From: Luteimicrobium subarcticum
GTDB taxonomy: Bacteria > Actinomycetota > Actinomycetes > Actinomycetales > Cellulomonadaceae
Direction of reading: 5' to 3'
NCBI RefSeq assembly: GCF_002798015.1
Contig: NZ_PGTZ01000011.1
Span: forward strand, 1-64,000
DNA length: 64,000 bases
Shown: piece after piece, positions 48,499-57,283 of the stretch
Layout: every line of letters starts with the position of its first letter
Numbering within the stretch: position 1 is the first letter of the stretch
Made by a program: the position numbers and the translations under genes
Notes under the pieces: generated by a model
What the model was told of the DNA's origin: nothing
Seen by the model: only the letters and a program-made list of their open reading frames with translations
Database searches by the model: none

Positions 48499-49059
48499 TC
48501 ACGACGCCGCGAAATCGAGCTCCTCGGTCGTCACGACGCCCGCCGTCCGACCCGGCGCCTTGTGGAACTGCCAGTACAGGTTGGTGTGCGCGATCACCAG
48601 GTCCGGCGTCGGAGCGCCCCATTCGCTGAGATCCTCCGTGGTGTGCGCGTCCGACACGAGCGTCGCGTCGTACCCGCGCACCACGGCGCCGTGCAGCGTG
48701 CCTCGGATGCACTCGTCCGTCTGGGCGCCCGCCACGACGAGTCGCCCTGCCGAGAGCCCCGCGAGCCGGTCCTCCAGGTCCGTCTCCTCGAACGCGTCCG
48801 CGTACCGTTTGTGGACGAGCGCCTCGTCGTCCGCGCGCCGGAGCTCGTCGACGTACTCCCAGGCCTCGCTGCCGCGCGGCAGGTTCTCGTCGTCCGAATG
48901 CTGCACCCAGACGACGGGCACGCCCTGCGCACGGGCCTTCTCGACGCACGCCGCGACGTTGGCGACGACGGCGTCGCGCTCGTACGCGTCGGACAGGACC
49001 CCCTTCTGCATGTCGACGACGACGAGCGCAGTGCCCGTGCGGTTCTCCAGCGTGGTCAT
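48499..49059 (-). CDS. Isochorismatase-family cysteine hydrolase
   Basis: The 186-residue protein has the family's catalytic triad in place: Asp16 in ALVVVDMQKG, Lys84 in VHKRYADAF, and Cys117 in VVAGAQTDECIRGT. The last segment includes the cis-peptide region typical of the fold. Such enzymes hydrolyse isochorismate, nicotinamide, carbamoyl compounds or others; the substrate is not determined by these motifs. ATG 49059 has GGGGAG upstream. It is a single gene, with a small palindrome in its 5' region and a tyrosine recombinase gene diverging. Confidence 0.88.
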   Translation of the reverse strand: MTTLENRTGTALVVVDMQKGVLSDAYERDAVVANVAACVEKARAQGVPVVWVQHSDDENLPRGSEAWEYVDELRRADDEALVHKRYADAFEETDLEDRLAGLSAGRLVVAGAQTDECIRGTLHGAVVRGYDATLVSDAHTTEDLSEWGAPTPDLVIAHTNLYWQFHKAPGRTAGVVTTEELDFAAS

Positions 49060-49209
49060 CAGGTGCTCCCCTGGTTCCGGTGTGACGGGACGTCCGGTGG
49101 GACGGACACGCCGCGGTGCGCGTCCGGCTCCACGGTAGGCCGGGCGTCCGACATCGACCAGGCTCCGTCGGGCGCTGTCGCGGGCACGACGGGCTTCCGC
49201 CGGAAACAA

Positions 49210-49226
49210 TGTTGTCTAGCACAACA
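49210..49226. promoter_or_regulatory. 17-bp palindrome in the recombinase/isochorismatase intergenic region
   Basis: TGTTGT-CTAGC-ACAACA is a perfect 6-bp dyad in an AT-rich pocket between the divergent genes (49060-49409). The shape resembles operators of MarR-type repressors, but no regulator gene is adjacent. The rest of this gap shows nothing. Confidence 0.4.
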
Positions 49227-49409
49227 GAATGGTTTGTCCGATCTGCGCCGAGGTCAGCGACGTCCGCCTCCCTGTCGGCACCTCCCCCTAGTCTGCAGAG
49301 ACGGGAGCGGCCGCTGGCGTGAGCCGTGCGGCGGCATGTTCCCGCTGGTCACGGCCCCGTGACGAGCATCCCGCACCCCGCTGCACCGAACAGGAAGGAC
49401 GACGAGAAG

Positions 49410-50477
49410 GTGGCCTCCCCTCCCCCGGTCGACCGCATCGAGGTCGGCGAGGCCGTGCGCCGATACCTCGCGACCGTCGACTCCGAGACGGTGCGTGGCA
49501 TCCTCGCCCGCACCACGCGCGACACCTACCACCGCGACCTGCGCGAGTTCGCGCGCCTGGCGGGGCCGGCCACCGTTCTCGACGACATCGAGGGCGAGGA
49601 CGTCGACGACCTCTTGGTGCGCTACCAGACCGCCCCCGACGGTCGGTACCGCGACGCCGCGCGCAAGGAGGGCGGCCCGGGCAAGGCGACCGCGAGCGTC
49701 AACCGGTTCCGCCAGTCCGTCTCACGGTTCTTCGCGCACGCCACCCGACAGGCCTGGGTCCAGGCCAACCCGTTCCAGTGGGCCGCTCCCCCGGCCCGCG
49801 ACCGCGACGGGCTGCGGGTCGAGCGCACGGCCCTCACGCAGTCCACCGCGCGCGCCCTCCTGGCGGCCGACCCCGCGCCCGCCGCGCGCCCTGACCAGGA
49901 CCTCGCAGCCCGCGACCGCCTCGTCCTGGCGCTGCTCCTCGTCGTCGGACCCCGCGTCTCCGAGCTCGCCCGCGCCGACCTGGCAGACGTCGTCCGCGAG
50001 CCCGGCGCCGCCCGCTGGCGGATCCGCGGCAAGGGGGGCGTGGTGCGGACCGTCAGCCTGTCCGCTCCCCTGGAGGCCGCGCTCGACGAGTACCTGACCG
50101 ACCTGCGTCCCCGCCTCGCCGCCCGCGGTACCGGGCCGGACGCCGAACGCGCGCTGCTCCTGTCGTGGCGCGGCCGCCGCGTCGACCCCCAGACCGTCCG
50201 CGCCCTGCTCAACCGGGCGATGGCGCGCGTCCCGGCGAACCTGCGCCGCGGCGCCACCCCGCACGCGCTGCGGCACACCACCGCGACGCTGCTCGTCGCG
50301 CACGGATGGGACGTCAAGGTCGTCGCCGAGCTCCTCGGGCACGCGTCCATCGCCACGACGGGCGTCTACCTCGACCGGATCGAGGGTGAGCTCGCGGCCG
50401 CGATCGCGGCCCACCCGCTGCTCCCCGCCTCGGCCGGTGGCCCTGACGGCACGACGGACGCCAGGACGTCCGCCTGA
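49410..50477 (+). CDS. Tyrosine recombinase/integrase
   Basis: The 355-residue protein starts at GTG 49410, chosen for AGGAAGGA upstream; GTG 49359 is an alternative. An N-terminal SAM-like core-binding domain (TRDTYHRDLREFARL, then SVNRFRQSVSRFFAHA) precedes the catalytic domain. The Arg is in LLLVVGPRVSELARADL, the HxxR is in PHALRHTTATLL, the second His in ELLGHASIATT and the Tyr nucleophile in GVYLDRIEG. The layout resembles XerC/XerD-like recombinases rather than large phage integrases. No attachment site or tRNA is adjacent. It could be an ordinary chromosomal recombinase or a relic of the nearby mobile patch. Confidence 0.85.
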   Translation: MASPPPVDRIEVGEAVRRYLATVDSETVRGILARTTRDTYHRDLREFARLAGPATVLDDIEGEDVDDLLVRYQTAPDGRYRDAARKEGGPGKATASVNRFRQSVSRFFAHATRQAWVQANPFQWAAPPARDRDGLRVERTALTQSTARALLAADPAPAARPDQDLAARDRLVLALLLVVGPRVSELARADLADVVREPGAARWRIRGKGGVVRTVSLSAPLEAALDEYLTDLRPRLAARGTGPDAERALLLSWRGRRVDPQTVRALLNRAMARVPANLRRGATPHALRHTTATLLVAHGWDVKVVAELLGHASIATTGVYLDRIEGELAAAIAAHPLLPASAGGPDGTTDARTSA

Positions 50478-50558
50478 GCGGGACGACGTCTGCCCCGCCC
50501 GGACACCAGCGAGTGCCGCTCCGGCGCCCGGGGCCGGCACCGGGGTGTCGGCCCGGGG

Positions 50559-51110
50559 TCAGGACTCGTCGTCGCGGCGCACGGGAGCCTGGCGTGCGGC
50601 GAGCCACGGCACGACGACCCAGAGCACGGCCAGCACCGCGAGGACGCAGCCGCCAGCCGCCGCTCCCGCCGCGCGGCCGACGACGACGTCGAACAGGAAG
50701 TACACGGTGCCGACGATCGTCAGGCCGAGCACGGCGAGGCCGGTCCGTGCGAGGCGGTGCCCGAGGGTGACGGTCTCGGCCTTGAGGTGCCGTCGGAACA
50801 TGAAGCGGTGCAGGCTCACGGGGGCGACCAGGAGCCCTGTCGACAGGACGGACAGCAGGACGAGCAGCAGGTAGACGTCGACCTCGAGCGGTTCGAGCTC
50901 GGTGAACCGTTGCTGGAAGGGCACGGTGAGCAGGAAGCCGGTGAGGACCTGGGAACCGGTCTGGGTGACGCGGAGCTCCTGGAGCAGCTCGGACCAGTTG
51001 CGGTCCATGCGCTCGGTGGGTGTCTCGTGCCGGTCGTCCGTCGTCGATGCCCGGGAGGGCTCGTTGCCGGGGTGGTTGCCGGGTTCGTCGCCGGTCGCTG
51101 CGTCGCGCAC
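50559..51110 (-). CDS. DUF6328-like membrane protein
   Basis: The 183-residue protein has a polar N-terminal 35 residues, then WSELLQELRVTQTGSQVLTG, which is the conserved start of the actinomycete DUF6328 family. Four hydrophobic segments follow (about 55-68, 80-98, 123-141, 150-170), with FQQRFTELEP between the first two. No function is known. Its 5' end lies 14 bases from the left inverted repeat of the IS5-type element, so insertion may have separated it from its original promoter. Confidence 0.78.
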   Translation of the reverse strand: MRDAATGDEPGNHPGNEPSRASTTDDRHETPTERMDRNWSELLQELRVTQTGSQVLTGFLLTVPFQQRFTELEPLEVDVYLLLVLLSVLSTGLLVAPVSLHRFMFRRHLKAETVTLGHRLARTGLAVLGLTIVGTVYFLFDVVVGRAAGAAAGGCVLAVLAVLWVVVPWLAARQAPVRRDDES

Positions 51111-51169
51111 GCTCCCACGCTAGGGCGTGTCTCCCATTGTTCTGGTGAGGCGCGCGGCAGGATCGGCCG

Positions 51170-52106
51170 GTGAGTTCGTCGCGGTTCGAGTCGTTGACTG
51201 ATGCCCAGTGGGAACGGGTGGCTCCGTTACTGCCTTCGAACGAGGGCCGTCGTGGTCACCCGTTCCGCAACGACCGCCGCGTGGTCGAGGGGATCGTCTA
51301 CCGGTACCGGACCGGGATCGCGTGGCGGGACCTGCCGCGTGAGGAGTTCGGGCCGTGGAAGACGGCGTGGAAGCGGCACCGCCGCTACGCCCAGGACGGC
51401 ACCTGGGACAAGGTCCTCGCGGCGTTGCTCGCGCAGGCCGACGTCGAGGGCAAGATCGCCTGGACGGTCTCGGTGGACGCCACGATCAACCGCGCGCACC
51501 AGCACGCGACGAACACGACCCGCCCGGACCAGGACACAGGGGGCGAGGGCGAATTACACGAAACTTCCGGCGGGGTTCGTTGCGAGTCCGCTCGGCGGGG
51601 AACGTGAACCCGCAGGTCACGGCATCGGGCGGTCCCGTGGTGGGCTGACCACGAAGATCCACGCCGCGGTCGACGGCAACGGGCTCCCCCTTGCGGTCGT
51701 GGTCACCGGCGGGCAGCGCAACGACGGCGCGATGCTGACCGAGGTCCTGGCCGACATCCGCGTCCCACGCCTCGGTCCGGGTCGCCCGCGCACCCGCCCC
51801 GACGCCGTGGTCGCCGACCGCGCCTACTCCACCGGGGTCAACCGGCGCGAGCTGTCACGGCGCGGTATCCGGGCCGTCATCCCGCAGAAGAAGGACGAGA
51901 TCGCCGCCCGCAAACGCAAGGGGCCCACCGGAGGACGACCTCCCAGCCTCGACACCGAGACCTACAAAGGCCGCAACGTCGTCGAACGCTCCTTCGCCCT
52001 GGCCAAGCAATGGCGCGGCCTGGCGACCCGCTACGACAAGCTCGCCATCACCTACCGCGCCGCCGTCATCCTGTGCGCCTGCCTCGCCTGGCTACGCAGT
52101 TTGTAG
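51170..52106 (+). CDS. IS5-family transposase in two overlapping frames
   Basis: The first frame (51170-51607) gives SLTDAQWERVAPLLPSNEG, YRYRTGIAWRDLPREEFGPW and VSVDATINRAHQHA with the first catalytic Asp. The second frame, shifted +1, continues from about 51,540 with AIGRSRGGL-type sequence (GIGRSRGGLTTKIHAAVDGNG), VVADRAYSTG with the second Asp, and ERSFALAKQWRGLATRYDK with the Glu. The switch falls near the run GGGGG at 51540-51544. IS427-group members of IS5 make their transposase by frameshifting between two such frames, so the gene is probably functional. The end ALAWLRSL-type tail lacks the usual GDTP that overlaps the terminal repeat. Confidence 0.85.
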
Positions 52107-52149
52107 TCGCGCCTCCAAGGTCCTCCAGGCCGGGCCGTCACCCTAAAAC

Positions 52150-53611
52150 GGCTCTTCGTCGATCCGGTGGGGAGTGACGCGGGCCGGGTGACGGGCTGGG
52201 TGTAGGGGTCGAGGTCCCCGATGATCAGGAGCGACCAAGCAACCTGACCTGTTTCGAGGACCTCGACGTTGTCCAACGCTACGGGGTGCGCTGGCGCGCC
52301 CATTACTACTGATCCTTGTGACCGTTGTGACGTGCTGCTCGGGCTGTCCGGGTTGCATGTGGAGTCGGTCGAGCGGACCGACGCGTCGATGACGGTGACG
52401 GTGTCCACGCCGTGGCAGCTGATGGGTTGCCCGGACTGCGGGGTCGTGGCCCCGAGCCGGGGACGGCGCAGGCGCGTTCTGCACGACGTGCCGCACGGTG
52501 ATGCCCGGGTGCGAGTGGTGTGGCGGCAACGGTTCTGGCGCTGCCCCGAGGCCGCCTGTGGGCGTGGGTCGTTCGCCGAACATGTCCCGGTCCTGGTTGC
52601 TGCGAGGGGTTCGATCACGACCCGGGCGGTGGCGTGGGCGATCGGGCAGCTGCGCCGCGAGCACGCCACGATCGCCGGCCTGGCCCGCAGGCTGGCGGTG
52701 TCCTGGTGGGCGCTTTGGCGGGCCGTGCGTCCCGAGCTCGAGCGCCTCGCCGGGGACGAGTCCCGCTTCGCCGGGGTCACGTCCCTGGGCGTGGACGAGC
52801 ACGTGTGGCACCACGGCGACCTGCGCACGAAGGGGCCCAAGGAGCTGACCGGGATGGTCGACCTGACCCGCGACGAGCAGGGCAAGGTGCGTGCCCGGCT
52901 GCTGGATCTGGTGCCGGGCCGCTCGAAGAAGGCCTACGCCGACTGGCTCGAGGCACGCGGCGCAGACTTCCGGGCAGGCATCGGTGTCGCGGCGTTGGAC
53001 CCGTTCGGCGGCTACAAGGCCGCGATCGACGACCAGCTCGCCGACACGGTCGCGGTCCTGGACGCGTTCCACGTGGTCAAGCTCGGCACCGCCGTGGTCG
53101 ACGAGGTCCGCCGCCGGGTCCAGCAGGACACCACCGGGCACCGGGGCCGCAAGGGCGACCCGCTGCTGGGCATCCAGACCATCCTGCGCGCCGGGGCCGA
53201 GAACCTCACCGACAACCAGTGGGCGCGCCTGACCCGCGCGATCGAAGCGAACGAAGCCCACGAGGAAGTGTTCCTCGCCTGGCAGTGCGCCCAGGACCTG
53301 CGAGCCGCCTACCGAACCTCGGACCTGGCCGAGGGCAGGCGCCGGGCCGAGAAGGTCCTGGCCACCTTCCACACCTGCCCGATCCCCGAGGTCGCGCGCC
53401 TCGGGCGGACCCTGCGCCGATGGCGGGACGCGTTCCTGGCCTACTTCACGACCGGCCGCGCGAACAACGGACCCACCGAGGCCGTGAACGGACTCATCGA
53501 GCTCCACCGCCGCCTCGCCCGCGGCTACCGCAACCGCGACAACTACCGACTCGCATGCTCCTCGCCGCCGGCGGGCTCACGACCTGATCCCCACCAGATC
53601 GGCGAAGAGCC
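52150..53611 (+). mobile_element. ISL3-family insertion sequence with 8-bp target duplication
   Basis: Terminal repeats GGCTCTTCG-T-CGATC-C-GG (52150-52169) and the matching right end (about 53585-53611) are inverted and differ at few positions. The direct repeat CCTAAAAC flanks both ends (52142-52149 and 53612-53619), the 8-bp duplication typical of ISL3. The element is 1,462 bases and carries one transposase gene. Insertion occurred inside the IS5-type segment, so it is the younger event. Confidence 0.9.
52269..53587 (+). pseudogene. ISL3-family transposase with a 3' frameshift
   Basis: The protein has the ISL3 order: an N-terminal zinc-finger region (CPDCGVVAPSRGRRRR, then CPEAACGRGSF), a helix-turn-helix (ATIAGLARRLAVSWWALWRA), and the DDE domain (VTSLGVDEHVWHH with first Asp, ALDPFGGYKAAI, VAVLDAFHVVKLG, and TGRANNGPTEAVNGLIEL with the Glu). 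Near its end the frame slips: GYRNRDNYRL should continue RMLLAAGGLTT and stop at 53587, but a single C appears to be missing near 53,552. The literal frame instead runs on past the IS end to 53789. Only the last 12 residues are affected, so activity might survive. Confidence 0.8.
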
Positions 53612-53635
53612 CCTAAAACGGGCGTCCGAGTGCTC

Positions 53636-53980
53636 TCACTCACGGGCCAGGAGCCGGGGCAGGTGCTGCTCAATGATGCTGATTCCAGCATCGTCCACGA
53701 CAAGCTCAACCCGATCAGGCAGTTCGAGCACACTTGCCGCACCCGGTTCGAGATCAAGCACGAGAACGTTGCGCTGCACTTCGAACTGAGCCAGCCCGCC
53801 ATAGTGCACGGCACTCGCATCACGCACGATCGCGTAGGTGTCTTGGCCCAGAGATACGGCCTGAGCGTCATCTTCTACGATCGAGCGTTGAATCTCGATC
53901 GTGTCTCCAGACTCCACGTCCAACAGCACCAGTGCCTCGCAGTTGAGATCCTCGCTACGAATGAAGCCGACCTTGATCAC
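53636..53980 (-). CDS. Imm10-like immunity protein, orphan
   Basis: The 114-residue protein starts at GTG 53980 with AGGA upstream. The central pattern resembles Imm10 immunity proteins: EDDAQAVSLGQDTYAIV (36-52), HYGGLAQFEV (59-68), VLVLDLEPGAASVL and a terminal helix. Imm10 proteins neutralise toxins of polymorphic secretion systems. No toxin gene is adjacent; the gene sits between the ISL3 right end and the IS5-type right repeat, so it may be passenger cargo or an orphan immunity gene. Family placement is by pattern and moderately certain. Confidence 0.6.
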   Translation of the reverse strand: MIKVGFIRSEDLNCEALVLLDVESGDTIEIQRSIVEDDAQAVSLGQDTYAIVRDASAVHYGGLAQFEVQRNVLVLDLEPGAASVLELPDRVELVVDDAGISIIEQHLPRLLARE

Positions 53981-54144
53981 AAGCGAATCCTAGGGCGATC
54001 ACTTCGAATAAGGAGACACGCCCTAGTCGCAGGGCGACGGGCTGCGGGCGCTGACGTGCGTGGACCTCGGCGCCCGCGCATCGTCGGACGGTGAGGGCGC
54101 CGCACGACCGACGCCGCACGACCCACGACGGACGGAGGGCAGGT

Positions 54145-54414
54145 ATGCCACGACGGGACCCGGGACCGAGCGTCAAGGACAAGGAGCTCTACGAGACGCT
54201 GCGTGACGAGGGGGCGTCCAAGGAGAAGAGCGCGCGGATCGCGAACGCCGCGGCGTCGTCGTCGCGTGCGGAGGTAGGGCGCAAGGGCGGCGAGGCCGCT
54301 CCGTACGAGGAGTGGACGGTGCCGGAGCTGCGACGCCGTGCCGCGGAGCTGGGTGTCGCCGGGCGTTCCACGATGCTGAAGGCCGAGCTGGTCGACGCGC
54401 TGCGGAGGCACTGA
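54145..54414 (+). CDS. Small Rho-N/SAP-like protein
   Basis: The 89-residue protein starts at ATG 54145 with GGAGGG upstream. The first half (KDKELYETLRDEGASKEKSA, then RIANAAAS) is a conserved motif of small actinomycete proteins. The second half (WTVPELRRRAAELGVAG, then STMLKAELVDALRRH) is a helix-extended-loop-helix like the Rho N-terminal or SAP domain, which bind nucleic acids. Its role is not known. It begins about 120 bases right of the mobile segment, marking the return to ordinary sequence. Confidence 0.82.
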   Translation: MPRRDPGPSVKDKELYETLRDEGASKEKSARIANAAASSSRAEVGRKGGEAAPYEEWTVPELRRRAAELGVAGRSTMLKAELVDALRRH

Positions 54415-54457
54415 GCCCCGAGTCAGCGTGACGCCGAGCAACACCGGAACGACGACG

Positions 54458-54493
54458 ACGGGGTGCCGCCTGCACGTGCAGGCGACACCCCGT
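54458..54493. terminator. Hairpin between the Rho-N-like gene and alkaline phosphatase
   Basis: A 17-pair stem with one mismatch and a two-base tip (CGCCTGCA facing TGCAGGCG, extended by ACGGGGTG facing CACCCCGT) lies between two convergent genes, 15 bases beyond the phosphatase stop. Confidence 0.75.
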
Positions 54494-54508
54494 CCGCCGT
54501 GTGCGGGG

Positions 54509-56242
54509 TCAGCGACCGTTCGCGATGGTGATCGGGACGATCTTCTCGCTGGTCACGCCGTCGTAGCCCACGACGTCGATCTTCAGCTGGTAGGCGCCGT
54601 CCGGGTGGTCGCGCGTGTCGAGCACGAGCGTCGGGCGGGTGCCGGCCTGCGTGCTGCCGGGCGCCTTGGTGTTGTCGGTGATCCACGTTCCGCCGCGGTT
54701 GAGCTCGATGTACGTGTACTTGGGCTCCACGTTGGTGGTGACGCGGACGGTCTGCTTGCCCTTGAGGCGTGCGCCGTCGGTGACGTTGACGTTGTCGACG
54801 GTCGCGTGCTCCGGGGACGCCTTGTCGGCGTCGAGGCGCAGGGCGTCGCGGATCGTGAAGAACAGGTCGGTCTGGTCGGTGAGGCCGACGACGTTCGCGG
54901 CACGCGGGCCGTACGCCGCGATGCGGACCTGGGTGCCGGTGTGGTCCTGCGAGCCGCCGGTGTCGGCGGTGCCGTACGCGACCGTCATCGGCTGGTCGTC
55001 CGCGGTGGTGAGCGTGCGGGTCAGGCCGGGCGTGGTCGTGTTCGGGTAGACGATCTGGCTCGAGTGGCCGTGGTCGGCCGTGAGGACGACGAGGGTGTGG
55101 CCGTCCTTCTTGGCGAACGCGAGCGCGGCCTGCACGGCCTCGTCGAGGTCGACCGTCTCACCGATCTGACCGCACGGGTTGGCGGAGTGGTCCTGCTTGT
55201 CGATGCTGGCGCCCTCGACCTGCAGGAAGAATCCCTTCTTGGACGAGCGGTCGTCGAGCAGCGAGATCGCCTTGTTCGTCATGGTGGCGAGGTCGGGCTG
55301 GCCGGCGGGCAGGCCGCTGTTCGGGGTGCAGCGCACGGCGGGCTCGGTGCCGCCCGTGTGGGTGGCCGCGGGGCCGGTCCAGCGGGTCGGGAAGTTGCCC
55401 GACGCGAACAGTCCGAGCACGGGGGTCTTCTGGTTCGCGGTGGAGACCGCGGCGAGCCCGGTCGCGTCGGACACGACCTGGTAGCCGCGGTCCTTCGCCT
55501 GCTGCAGGAGGGTCTTGCCCTGCCACTGGCCGGCCTTCGCGGTCTCGGCGAACGTCGCCGAGCCGCCGCCAAGCGTGACGTCGGGGCGCGCGTCGAGGAG
55601 CTGCTCGGTGATCGACCCCTTGCCGCCCTTCTCGAGGGCGTTCGTCGGGCAGACGGTCGTCGTCTTGGACGGGCCGTAGCACGACCGGTCGGTCACGTGC
55701 GCGACCTCGACGGCCGGGGTGGCGTCCTGGATCTCCGCGGTCGTGACGTCGCCGGTGCGCAGGCCGTTGGCGCGGGCGATCTCGAGGAGCGTGCGCTGGT
55801 CCTTGCCGTCGATGTCGACGGAGATCGCACCGTTGTACGTCTTCGTGCCGGTCGACCAGCCCGAGCCAGACGCGGCGGAGTCCGTCACGTAGTCCGGCTT
55901 GCCGTTCGACTTGTCGAGCGCGTACGTCGTGTACGAGCCGGTCAGGGGCAGCGCGTCGATGCCGGGCAGGTGGCCCGCGGCACCGTACTGGTAGTTCCGC
56001 GCGACCGTGATCTCGGAGTCGCCCATGCCGTCCCCGATGAGCAGGATGACGTTATGTGCGGTGCTGCCGTCGATCGCGCCGCGGACCGCTGCCGTGCGGT
56101 CCCCGTCGGTCCGGCGGGCGTCGCCGTGCCCCGTGAGGTCCGTGGTGAGCGCGGTTCCCGCGGTCCCGACGGCAACGAGTCCGGCGGCGAGCGCGATGCT
56201 GAGCGCGGCCCGGCGAGCGCCCGGCTGCGTGGCGTGTCGCAT
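54509..56242 (-). CDS. Secreted alkaline phosphatase
   Basis: The 577-residue protein starts at ATG 56242, has a Sec or Tat-like signal peptide (basic [17 protein letters not shown]) and is exported. The alkaline phosphatase core is clear: [15 protein letters not shown] (metal site, about 64-78), [15 protein letters not shown] with the nucleophilic Ser in DSAAS (about 118), [33 protein letters not shown] and [15 protein letters not shown] roughly 90-residue C-terminal Ig-like domain ([16 protein letters not shown] to the end) extends it. The enzyme releases phosphate from monoesters outside the cell. No Pho box was identified by eye. Confidence 0.92.
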   Translation of the reverse strand: MRHATQPGARRAALSIALAAGLVAVGTAGTALTTDLTGHGDARRTDGDRTAAVRGAIDGSTAHNVILLIGDGMGDSEITVARNYQYGAAGHLPGIDALPLTGSYTTYALDKSNGKPDYVTDSAASGSGWSTGTKTYNGAISVDIDGKDQRTLLEIARANGLRTGDVTTAEIQDATPAVEVAHVTDRSCYGPSKTTTVCPTNALEKGGKGSITEQLLDARPDVTLGGGSATFAETAKAGQWQGKTLLQQAKDRGYQVVSDATGLAAVSTANQKTPVLGLFASGNFPTRWTGPAATHTGGTEPAVRCTPNSGLPAGQPDLATMTNKAISLLDDRSSKKGFFLQVEGASIDKQDHSANPCGQIGETVDLDEAVQAALAFAKKDGHTLVVLTADHGHSSQIVYPNTTTPGLTRTLTTADDQPMTVAYGTADTGGSQDHTGTQVRIAAYGPRAANVVGLTDQTDLFFTIRDALRLDADKASPEHATVDNVNVTDGARLKGKQTVRVTTNVEPKYTYIELNRGGTWITDNTKAPGSTQAGTRPTLVLDTRDHPDGAYQLKIDVVGYDGVTSEKIVPITIANGR

Positions 56243-56317
56243 GACTTTCCCTTCGTCGACTGGCGCGGCGTACCGCCGCGGGGCCAGTCGACCGGAACAG
56301 GGTGTCCGTCGGGCGAC

Positions 56318-56380
56318 GCACAGGGCAATGCTGGGCGTCGCCGGGCCGTCGCCGTGGCGACGCCCAGCATTGCCCTGTGC
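56318..56380. repeat. 25-bp perfect inverted repeat
   Basis: Two exactly complementary 25-base arms (56318-56342 and 56356-56380) enclose a 13-base loop. It starts 20 bases after the stop of the minus-strand metallo-beta-lactamase-fold gene and lies 76 bases before the phosphatase start. It most likely ends the upstream transcript, but the length and perfection are unusual and no U-run follows. Confidence 0.8.
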
Positions 56381-56399
56381 TGCGGGGTCCAGCGGATGC

Positions 56400-57221
56400 T
56401 CAGACGCGCTCCGCGTCCGCCACCGCCTCCTCGGGGCGCGGCGGCACCGTCTCGTCGTCCTCGAGCAGCACGGGCTCCGCATACTCCGGGTGGTCGTGCA
56501 GGACGCTCGCGGCGACCGCGTCGGCGTGCAGGTCAGGCCGGGGCCTCACGTCGAGCGGCTCCCCCGCGGCGTCGACGAGCTCGTACCGGTGCCCCGCCCC
56601 CAGCGCGTCCGGGCCGAGCGTCCGCAGGACGAACCCGCGACCCACGTCCGAGAGGAACACGTCGTGCACCGGCAGGACGCGTCGGGGTGCGAGGCCACGC
56701 GCGTAGTCGACGGCGTCGCCGAAGCGGAGCCACGGCGCGGCCACCGGCAGCAGCAGGACGTCCAGGTCGAACCCCGCGGGCAGGTCCGCGTACTCGTCCC
56801 CGGTGACGAGGACGGCGCCGTCGAGGAGGAACGCGGCGTTCGACGGCACGGGGACGTCGGCGTGGATCGCCTCGTGCCGCCCGGTGCCGACCACGAGCAC
56901 CTCGTGCCCGGCGACTGTCGTCGTGGTGCCGGGCGCCGCGACGTGCAGCAGGTCGGCCGGGACGCCGGCGTCGGCCAGGACGTCGAGGACGCCCTGGGGT
57001 GCCCACACGGGCAGCCGGCGGTCCGTGACCACCGGGGCGACGCGCGGCACGTCGAGGTGGTCCACGTGCTCGTGCGTCACCAGGATCGCGTCGGCGCCGT
57101 CGACCACCGCGTCGGCGGACGGCACGGAGAAGACCCCGGGATCGACGACGAGGACACCGGACCCGTCGGACGGGTCGCCGGAGAGCCGGATGCTGGAGTG
57201 GCCGAGGTGCTCGAGTCTCAT
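56400..57221 (-). CDS. Metallo-beta-lactamase-fold hydrolase (UlaG-like)
   Basis: The 273-residue protein has the two-metal motif THEHVDHLD (His50, His52, Asp54, His55), the later metal ligand in [11 protein letters not shown], and [12 protein letters not shown] with the bridging Asp. [13 protein letters not shown] at the start and [29 protein letters not shown] resemble UlaG/YfiR-type MBL proteins rather than beta-lactamases. A C-terminal stretch of about 55 residues is acidic and variable. Substrate unknown. ATG 57221 fits the family start. A long inverted repeat follows the gene. Confidence 0.88.
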   Translation of the reverse strand: MRLEHLGHSSIRLSGDPSDGSGVLVVDPGVFSVPSADAVVDGADAILVTHEHVDHLDVPRVAPVVTDRRLPVWAPQGVLDVLADAGVPADLLHVAAPGTTTTVAGHEVLVVGTGRHEAIHADVPVPSNAAFLLDGAVLVTGDEYADLPAGFDLDVLLLPVAAPWLRFGDAVDYARGLAPRRVLPVHDVFLSDVGRGFVLRTLGPDALGAGHRYELVDAAGEPLDVRPRPDLHADAVAASVLHDHPEYAEPVLLEDDETVPPRPEEAVADAERV

Positions 57222-57283
57222 GCCGTCAGTCTGTCGACCGGCGGCTCGACTCGCCAGGTGGCCCGGCCGGGCGGGCAGAGGTG

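Larger units (their letters stand above)
51124..54022. mobile_element. IS5-type inverted-repeat-bounded segment with nested ISL3 and a passenger gene
   Basis: GGCGTGTCTCC (51124-51134) and its exact complement GGAGACACGCC (54012-54022) face inward and are flanked on both sides by CTAG (51120-51123, 54023-54026), the usual IS5-group target duplication. Inside are an IS5 transposase, a complete ISL3 element (52150-53611) and an Imm10-like gene. Without the ISL3 the unit would be about 1.4 kb, longer than the usual 0.85-0.95 kb. It therefore either carries a passenger gene or is a composite of two related ends. Confidence 0.7.

Noticed and set aside
53588..53789. Extension of the ISL3 transposase beyond the element
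   Set aside because: It arises from the 3' frameshift and reads flanking DNA antisense to the Imm10-like gene.
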